DNA from: Blastomyces gilchristii SLH14081
Lineage: Eukaryota > Ascomycota > Eurotiomycetes > Onygenales > Ajellomycetaceae
Assembly: GCF_000003855.2 (NCBI RefSeq)
Contig: NW_003101636.1
Span: 26,729 to 64,430 of the forward strand
Length of the DNA stretch: 37,702 bases
Direction: 5' to 3'
Part shown: piece by piece, positions 31,901 through 37,702 of the stretch
Layout: each line of letters starts with the position of its first letter
Numbering within the stretch: position 1 is the first letter of the stretch
Program-made: the position numbers and the translations under genes
The notes under the pieces: generated by a model
The model's database searches: none
What the model saw: the letters and a program-made list of their open reading frames with translations, nothing else
What the model was told of the DNA's origin: nothing

Positions 31901-32939
31901 AAAGCTTGAATCTCTTATAGACTTATAAATAAGTGAACTATTTAAAGAGAAAGAATATGAACAGTATTTAAAGAGAATTTCTACAATTAATATAAAAGAC
32001 TCTATTCTGATTTATTCAGATGACTTAAAAAATGAGAATTTGAATAGATTAGATGCAGACATTGCTTATACTGAAGATAATATTAATTTTATCTCAGATT
32101 TCTGAAATTTAGACTGTGAATCTGAAGTCTTTGATGCTGAATTATTTGTAATAGTGAAAGCTTTCAAACTTATTGAAATAAAATCTTATAAAAGAGAAAA
32201 TAGTTTGAAAGAGATATAAATATTCTCTGATAGTCAAGCTACTTTAAAAAGACTTAGAAATAGTCAGATTTATAATGATCAAATGAATCTTAAACTGATC
32301 TTAAACTTCATTTTAAAAATTCAAAAGAGAAGAATATCAAAGCTGATAATTCATCTGCACTGAGTTCCTGCTCATATGAATATTCATAATAATGAATTGG
32401 CTGATTCAGCTGTAAAAAAAGGTTCAGAATTAAGCAGATCTGTTTAAAAAATTGTGTCCTGGTCTTTTATAAAGAGAAAAATAAAAGAATCTTGTTTAGA
32501 CAAGTAGAATGAAAGCTGGCAGAAATAAAAGAAGAGTATACATTATTCAAGATTTGAAACAAAACTCAAGTGAAAATCTTGTTCAATTAAATGTAAAAAG
32601 AAAATATTCTCATCTATAATACAGCTGAAATTAGAACATGGCTATTTCAAATCTTATATACAAAGATTTGATGATAGATTTGACTCAATAGAATGCTCAT
32701 TCTGCAATACAAATGAGAACTCTGAGTATATTATAATACACTGTGCATTATACAATAGTCTCAGAGCCAGATTGAAAGAGAAGTATGATCTAAATCAATT
32801 AAATATGAGATTCTTATTCTCAACTGAGACAGGAATTAAATACTTAATAGACTTTCTATCAGAAACTCAAGCAGCTACAAGAAAATGACTGAATTCAGAA
32901 ATATCTGAATATGAAGAGAAGAAAATTGATCAGATATAG
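28977..32939 (+). pseudogene. LINE-3 ORF2: endonuclease, reverse transcriptase, RNase H
   Basis: Again exactly 3963 nt, ATG 28977 to TAG 32939. The RT box near 31087 reads Phe-Ile-Asp-Asp, so both catalytic Asp are kept although Tyr-Met became Phe-Ile. The endonuclease Glu is Lys, as in LINE-1. RNase H Trp-Val-Pro is stop-Val-Pro near 32368, and the Gly of the following His-Gly-Asn-Glu is lost. The terminal Cys/His finger is partly degraded near 32695-32745. Stops are the most numerous of the three copies. It lies 29 nt after ORF1; the short spacer has a small duplication of CTACTCT. Confidence 0.88.
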
Positions 32940-33318
32940 TCTGTTAAAACAGCTATATACTATCTTTTAATAATTTGTTTCATTACAGTCTCTTATTATT
33001 TTACTTTATCTTTTTCTTTCTATTCTTTTCTATCTATCTATTTAATGTGTCTATCTTTAAGACTGTGTTCTCTTTTCTTTTGTCATGTCAAATGGTTTCA
33101 AAGTATCAGAAGATGTTAAAATACTGCAATTTATAAACAGTTTTTATATTCTGAGCTGAAATTTTCTGATTTTGCATATCTGAAATTGATGAATATATAA
33201 TAGTTAACTGTATAGATATAGGAAAAACCCTGAGAACTTTTAGTTCTCAGGTAGATGTCATAGTCTCTGACTGCATACATCTATAATTGAAGAATAATAA
33301 TAATAATAATAATAATAA
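32940..33318 (+). other. LINE-3 3' UTR with (TAA)n tail
   Basis: Same arrangement as in the other copies; the tail has about nine TAA units. Confidence 0.85.
33229..33283 (+). promoter_or_regulatory. Twin 3'-terminal hairpins of LINE-3
   Basis: First hairpin 33229-33251: ten perfect pairs with loop TTT, where LINE-2 has AAA. Second hairpin 33252-33283: identical to that of LINE-2. Confidence 0.78.
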
Positions 33319-33329
33319 TCAGAGGGACA
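33317..33329. repeat. Right target-site duplication of LINE-3
   Basis: AATCAGAGGGACA, the partner of 25685-25697. The gypsy 3' sequence continues after it. Confidence 0.85.
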
Positions 33330-33634
33330 GATCTTATATAACTTAATAAATAATTTATATTTTATAAAGACAAAGATACAAGATCTGAGCAGATTATAAT
33401 TATTCACAGCACTGTTATCAGTATTGAAAAAGAAGAAGCTTATAATTAAAAAGTCTCATAAAGTAAGAGAAATCATAGATACTTACAAATTAGATAATCA
33501 CACTTATTTCAATCTTTTCATAATAATAAGAAAAGAGTGAGAAGTAATGAAGAAATCAAATAAATATTACACTTTAATAAATAATAAGACTGTAGCTAAC
33601 TGTATAATATCATACTGTAGACAGCAGATGTAAC
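33330..33634 (+). other. Gypsy copy 2, region 3' of integrase
   Basis: It parallels gypsy copy 1 at about 6290 down to 5990, with transitions throughout. The tail block Thr-Val-Ala-Asn near 33590 corresponds to Thr-Val-Ala-Asp in copy 1. It stops at the MITE. Confidence 0.65.
33627..33634. repeat. Left 8-bp target duplication of MITE 1
   Basis: GATGTAAC; the right copy GATATAAC is at 34141-34148, one transition apart. Eight bases is the hAT duplication length. Confidence 0.75.
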
Positions 33635-34140
33635 TAGACTGACTGCCGGAATCGTGAATTTCATGTTTAGTCTCATTTGATCTGATCTCATACATTTCTT
33701 GGCATAAATCCTGCTGGGACTAGTTATTAAAAAAACATGCAAAGTGACTATATATGAGATCTTAAAATCAAATCATGACTTGAAAAAAATGAGAAAGTGA
33801 TCTCATTTAATCTCATTTACTCTTATTCTTGGCATAAAGTTACTATTTTTAGACATTTTAAGGTTTTTTTTAGACTATTTTTAATTTTTTAAAAAGTAAC
33901 ACTTTTTGATAACACCTAAATGAGATTTAAAGTCATTTAAAGCAATAAAAATAATTTAAATTGAGAAGTGGAAATCATGATCTTATTTAGAAAATGTGAT
34001 AAAAGTAGACAGTAAGTCTCACTGAGACAGTATGAGACTACTATCTAATGTTAAAACCGTGTAATGAGATCGGTCAAATTAATAATGAAGCTATCAAAAA
34101 ATCTGGTTCTGGTCCCAGACACGGTTACACGGTCAGTCTA
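33635..34140 (+). mobile_element. MITE 1, hAT-type, 506 bp
   Basis: It starts TAGACTGACTGCCGG and ends CACGGTCAGTCTA; the outer nine bases (TAGACTGAC) are a perfect inverted repeat. There is no coding capacity. It is inserted in gypsy copy 2 between sequences that are contiguous in copy 1. The first 110 bp match the end of the hAT element at 5330-5215, so that element or a relative probably mobilised it. CG sites near both ends are retained. It contains TTTGATAACACC at 33904. Confidence 0.85.
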
Positions 34141-34148
34141 GATATAAC

Positions 34149-34810
34149 ATAGTAAAGAGCAGTCTCAAGATAACAGACTTATACATAAGTCAGATCACAG
34201 AAGAAAAAAAGATTCAGAGTAAGATTCAACTGTTTATATCAGCTCAACTATGAAGACAATAGAGAACAAAGTATTTAAAACATTTACAGATATATGAGAT
34301 TAAGTCATCTCATTCTCTAAAGATACTCAGAGATCAGATAAGATTAGTTTCAATAAACTATTTACTGTAGTAGTCTGAGCAGGTGAAGAGAGATAGTATA
34401 ATACGTGAGACAGAGTTATAAGAGTAAAAGCTGCTGAATCTAGTCACTGAACACAGTACTGTATAAAGAATATATAAGATTAGTGACTAGAAGAATCAGA
34501 GAAAAAGCATAGAAAAAAGAAAAAGAGAAATAACTTAAAGAAGATAATGAATTAATTATCAATCTTAAGAGTTAACTATAAAAAGATAAATATTATCATA
34601 CATATCTCATCTGTTTTCATATATTACATGTTTTATCTATTTTCAATATTACAACATCTGAAAAACGCTAAAAATAAAGAAAATTTCAAAACTTGAGATC
34701 TGTAAGAGATTTGAGAGCTGCAAGCTGCTCTTATAATAATACTGTACATGTTTTCAATTCTTTTATTACTCTGTATACAATATTAATGTCATTTATCACA
34801 AGATTGACTG
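34149..34810 (+). other. Gypsy copy 2, 3' end
   Basis: It parallels gypsy copy 1 from about 5990 down to 5335, including GTTTCAATAAACTATTTACT-like sequence near 34346. The match ends at 34810, exactly where copy 1 meets the hAT terminus. No frame is readable. Confidence 0.6.
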
Positions 34811-35332
34811 AAATGCTAATATAGAAATGTGTACATATATGCATAGAAAAACTGAAGAAGAGTATAAAACTCACAGAATTAGAAGTCAGAGCAGAGAAGA
34901 TAAAGATGAAGAAGAATTAATAAAGATAAAGAAAAGAGCACAGACAGATTAGATAAATAATAACAGAAGTTACTCAGAGCTGAATACTTATAATTCAATA
35001 TATATATAACTCTCTCTGCAGAAGAAGAAGAGAAAATAATAAAGAGAGCTTAAGAGTAAGAGAGAGTAGTCTTAATAGTATTATTATCTTTAGAAATTAA
35101 AATAATCTCTAGTATCAGAGCAACTAAGAATCATTAGTATATAAAACTGTAAAAACAGAGATAAAAATAGTTACTGAATAAACACCTGCTGATCTTAAAG
35201 TTATATATGTAATTATAATACACACAAGACTTCTTAGACAGAGAGAGAAGAACACAGAGAAATACAGAAAGTAAAACATAGTATATAAACAGCTTATTTT
35301 CATAATAATTTTTCAGATAAGATGTATAAGTC
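34811..35332. other. AT-rich stretch, probably more gypsy 3' sequence
   Basis: No gene or known repeat is seen. It is purine-rich with AGAAGAAG runs. It may continue gypsy copy 2 beyond the point where copy 1 is interrupted by the hAT element, but there is nothing in the window to compare it with. Confidence 0.4.
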
Positions 35333-35844
35333 TAGACTCTAGACTAATCAGTGAGATTATGAATTTCACATTTAATTTCATTTAATCTGATCTTATACAT
35401 TTCTTGATGTGAATCTCACTGAGACTAGTCATTAAAAAAACATGCAAAGTGACTATTAATCAGATCTCAAAATGAGACTATGACTTAGAAAAATTAAGAA
35501 AGTAATTTTATTTAATCTCATTTAGTTTCATTCTTGGCATAAAGTTACTATTTTTAGAGATTTTAAAGTTTTTTTAGACTGTTTTTAATTTTTTAAAAAG
35601 TAATGATATTTGATAATACTCAAATGAGATTTAAAGTCATTTAAAGCAATAAAATGAATTTGAATTGAGAAGTGAAAATCATGATCACATTTTAAAAATG
35701 TGATAAGAGTAGACAGTAAGTCTTACTGAAACAGTATGAGACTACTCTCTAATCTTAATACTGTGTAATGAGATTAATTAAATTAGTAATGAAACTATTA
35801 AATATTCTGATTCTGATCTCAGACACGGTCACACAGCCAGTCTA
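35333..35844 (+). mobile_element. MITE 2, hAT-type, 512 bp
   Basis: It follows MITE 1 over its whole length with transitions and small gaps. It ends CACACAGCCAGTCTA; its start has the terminus written twice, TAGACTC then TAGACTAATC. The flanking 8-bp duplications are TATAAGTC (35325-35332) and CATAAGTC (35845-35852), one transition apart. It is more mutated than MITE 1. A palindrome ATCACATTTT/AAAATGTGAT lies at 35684-35704. Confidence 0.83.
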
Positions 35845-36379
35845 CATAAGTCTCATATTTATAAGTGTAAAAGAGTAAAACATTCACATTCTTATTTCTA
35901 AAAATATGAATATCTTTTATCTGCATCACAAAGTCAGATAATAAATATCAGAGAATAGACTGATAAAAGTCTATTATTTTAAAGAAATTTATCAGAGTGA
36001 ATATATTTATAATATTGAATTTAACAGTTATAAAAAGTTTCTTAATATCTGTAGATATCATGACTTTGTACATAATAAAACTCATAATAATTTTCTCTAA
36101 GAATAGAAAAATCAGTGTCAGAAAGAGAAGATAAAAAAGAGAAGACTTATACTTTTAACACTGTTAAGAAGAGAGATAATTCTGAGAAATGAATGTATAA
36201 TTATATTATTATACATATTTAAAATAAATATAATAATCAGTATCTGCAACTGAACTTCAGATAGTTATGTTATATACTGTCTTTATATAATAAATTATTC
36301 TAGAAATTGATAAAAAGAGTGAGAGTATATATACTGAGAAATAAAGCTCACTGAGTCTGTATAATATTTTCTTAAAATC

Positions 36380-36600
36380 AGAAGAGTCAGAAGCAGCAGC
36401 TAAGACAGCAAAGATAGCAGAGACAGAAGTAGTAGTAGTAGAAGCAAAAGTAATAACAGCAGAAGTAACAGAGACAGAGAGAACAGAAGTAGCAGAGACA
36501 GAAGAACTAAACACAGAGACAAGTGTAGAAGATTAAGAAGAAGCAACAGAGAGAGAAACAGTAGTAGAAGAGACAGAGAGAAATATAGAAGACTCAGTTA
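36380..36600 (+). repeat. Purine-rich degenerate repeat (AGCAGAGACAGAAGTAG type)
   Basis: Units such as GCAGAGACAGAAGTAG and AGAGACAGAG recur irregularly. In one + frame it reads as an acidic Glu/Thr/Val-rich stretch of about 50 codons; the opposite strand reads Ser/Val-rich. It may be a remnant of a low-complexity coding segment, or only a simple repeat. Confidence 0.55.
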
Positions 36601-37069
36601 TATATATAATATAACACAGACAATTTCTTCATTATTATAGTCTTTAAGTTCTCAATTAATAATTCAATATTGAGATATTTACTATTATCAACAGACACAG
36701 ATCTGATAATATATGAAGATTCTTTATAAATAAAAATAAACAAATCAGCATCTGCATTTATATAAAAATCATGTCAGAAAATATAGTTAGATACTCACTA
36801 AGAAAAGAGTCAAGAGTGTATAAAAGAGTGAAGAAAATATGTTATTTATAATAATATATTCTGATAATAGTTAGAAAAACAAGTTCTATTCATACTTCAT
36901 AATATGTTTCACTTACTCTTAATAAACTACTTAGTATAAGTATTATAATAATGCTTGCTTTGAGAATAGAGAGCTATTATCGGAAACATGTACAATATAA
37001 TAAATAAATAGATGAAAAAGTATTGAATAAAAGAGAGAGCAGAAATCTTGTATAAGATAATAACATTCA

Positions 37070-37095
37070 ATAATAATAATGATAGTAATAATGAT
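37070..37095. repeat. AATAAT/GATAAT microsatellite
   Basis: A short run of AATAAT units. It has no hairpin before it and no duplication around it, so it is not a retroposon tail. Confidence 0.6.
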
Positions 37096-37160
37096 TAAAG
37101 AATGATAAAAGTTAGTAAATAAGTAATATAATATAGTAAAAGCTTTCTTATAAGAGTGTA

Positions 37161-37174
37161 AGTAAGATACTAGT
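37161..37174. repeat. Left target-site duplication of the SINE
   Basis: AGTAAGATACTAGT, identical to 37545-37558. Confidence 0.93.
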
Positions 37175-37181
37175 GCCTCAG

Positions 37182-37196
37182 TGACTGAATGATTAA
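37182..37196 (+). promoter_or_regulatory. RNA polymerase III A box of the SINE (mutated)
   Basis: TGACTGAATGATTAA, four transitions from the class-II tRNA form. Confidence 0.65.
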
Positions 37197-37241
37197 TACG
37201 GCCACTCAGTAGCGCCTTGGCGTGGGAAACCAAGATGTGTG

Positions 37242-37252
37242 GGTTTGAAACC
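37242..37252 (+). promoter_or_regulatory. RNA polymerase III B box of the SINE
   Basis: GGTTTGAAACC, two changes from GGTTCGAATCC, centred in a T arm with stem GTGGG/CCCGT (two wobble pairs). Confidence 0.75.
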
Positions 37253-37486
37253 CGTAGAGAATACATTAAATCCAGAACTCAAGCACCTCAGGTTTCTAAT
37301 AAATACAGAGGTGTACAAATCACTTCAATAAATCACTCTATGTTTCTGAGCTGGGAAGTTATTATTGCATGTATCTAATTGTCACTTCTTTGTATTTCCT
37401 ATGTTCTTGTTATCTTGATATGATCTCAACACCTGTATTTCCTTTTGTATAATTAACACTTAGCCTGTATTTAACATTATGCAAGG

Positions 37487-37516
37487 ACTCATCATAAGCT
37501 CCGCTTGCATATGAGT
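37487..37516 (+). promoter_or_regulatory. 3'-terminal hairpin of the SINE
   Basis: Outer stem ACTCAT/ATGAGT, internal loop CAT/GCAT, inner stem AAGC/GCTT, triloop TCC. It has the same element sizes and the same internal-loop letters as the LINE hairpin, but different paired letters. Confidence 0.85.
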
Positions 37517-37544
37517 ATAATGAAAGAATAATAATAATAATAAT

Positions 37545-37558
37545 AGTAAGATACTAGT
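37545..37558. repeat. Right target-site duplication of the SINE
   Basis: AGTAAGATACTAGT, directly after the AATAAT tail. Confidence 0.93.
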
Positions 37559-37702
37559 CAAATTAGAGATAGACTGTATAATCGCGAATAATAGTAGTAT
37601 ACTAATTTACATGAAGTTAGAGCTTATGTTATAATAATATAAATGTGACTAAATTTGATAAAAGAGAATGTAATTTAAAAGAATATACAGCTAGTGAAGT
37701 GG
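37559..37702. other. AT-rich flank to the window end
   Basis: No gene or repeat is recognised in these last 144 bases. Confidence 0.5.

Larger units (their letters stand above)
25698..33318 (+). mobile_element. LINE-3: full-length Tad1/I-like LINE copy
   Basis: About 7.62 kb between 13-bp duplications, in the same order as LINE-1: 5' UTR to 27345, ORF1 27346-28947, ORF2 28977-32939, 3' UTR with twin hairpins and (TAA)n tail. Of the three copies it is the most mutated over the coding part, with many CAA-to-TAA and TG-to-TA changes in addition to the changes shared by all copies. Its outer 250 bp are nearly unmutated. It is inserted into gypsy copy 2. Confidence 0.9.
25408..34810 (+). mobile_element. 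Ty3/gypsy copy 2, partial, split by LINE-3 and a MITE
   Basis: Pieces 25408-25697, 33319-33634 and 34141-34810 follow gypsy copy 1 (- strand, about 6600 down to 5335) in order. The first covers the integrase end (Ser-Arg-Leu-Lys-Glu-Ile-Ser near 25460) and GPY/F part; the others the 3' region. The 5' side starts abruptly inside the integrase beside the GC island, so most of the element is missing. It is more mutated than copy 1 where both can be compared. LINE-3 and the MITE sit in it with their own target duplications. Confidence 0.75.
35853..37160. other. AT-rich stretch without a recognisable gene
   Basis: Apart from the low-complexity block at 36380-36600, nothing is identifiable. Frames on both strands are short. 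Near 36040-36130 and 36780-36960 a + frame reads protein-like if TGA and TAG are taken as former Trp, but I recognise no family. Confidence 0.5.
37175..37544 (+). mobile_element. tRNA-derived SINE sharing its 3' end with the LINEs
   Basis: 370 bp between perfect 14-bp duplications. The head is tRNA-like of the long-variable-arm class (Leu/Ser type). After an acceptor-like GCCTCAG, the A box reads TGACTGAATGATTAA, which is TGGCYGAGTGGTTAA after G-to-A and C-to-T changes; a possible variable-arm stem TTGG/CCAA and the B box GGTTTGAAACC follow. The body has no coding frame. The 3' end has the same structured hairpin as the LINEs, then ATAATGAAAG and AATAAT units. It would be transcribed by RNA polymerase III and copied by the LINE ORF2 protein, which fits the similar duplication lengths (13-14 bp). 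The perfect duplications suggest a comparatively recent insertion. Confidence 0.9.

Noticed and set aside
7861..32939. TGA reassigned to Trp (alternative genetic code)
   Set aside because: Many Trp sites still read TGG in LINE-1, some read TAA or TAG in other copies, and CAA-to-TAA stops are common too. Transition mutation explains all of these; a code change does not.

Overview
This window looks like a transposon graveyard from a filamentous ascomycete (Pezizomycotina-type fungus). The DNA is very AT-rich and contains no intact host gene that I can see. Nearly every segment I recognise is a mobile element mutated by C-to-T / G-to-A transitions on both strands, the usual signature of repeat-induced point mutation (RIP). 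The families also fit a fungus: Tad1/I-like LINEs with an RNase H domain, a Ty3/gypsy element with a GPY/F integrase tail, and a hAT transposon with small derivatives. No species can be named from the sequence alone.

Layout. 1-2400 is AT-rich with microsatellites and one unrecognised broken frame. About 2640-4905 is a hAT transposase pseudogene (+) whose right terminal sequence ends at 5330. A first Ty3/gypsy copy lies on the - strand in three pieces (5331-7470, 15103-17819, 24060 to about 25150). LINE-1 (-, 7471-15102) and LINE-2 (+, 17820-24059) split it. A second gypsy copy on the + strand (25408-25697, 33319-33634, 34141-34810) is split by LINE-3 (+, 25698-33318) and by a 506-bp hAT-type MITE (33635-34140). 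A second MITE lies at 35333-35844, and a tRNA-derived SINE at 37175-37544 has perfect 14-bp target duplications.

The LINE family has ORF1 (gag-like, about 534 codons, three zinc knuckles), a gap of about 23 nt, then ORF2 (exactly 3963 nt in all three copies: AP-endonuclease, reverse transcriptase, RNase H, terminal C/H finger). It has a 1.65-kb 5' UTR with a 155-bp tandem repeat and a short 3' UTR ending in two hairpins and a (TAA)n tail. All copies are broken by stops, very often TGA where the frame calls for Trp.

The main result is at the 3' ends. The LINEs and the SINE end in the same 30-nt RNA fold. Its unpaired nucleotides are almost invariant, while six base pairs differ by two-sided compensatory changes. 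This is strong evidence for a shared RNA signal read by the LINE reverse transcriptase. Two insertions illustrate the mechanism. One is a 62-bp insertion carrying little more than that hairpin and tail, flanked by 13-bp duplications. The other is a composite, LINE-2, in which a 749-bp unit with a tRNA-like head is fused to a 5'-truncated LINE inside a single pair of duplications.
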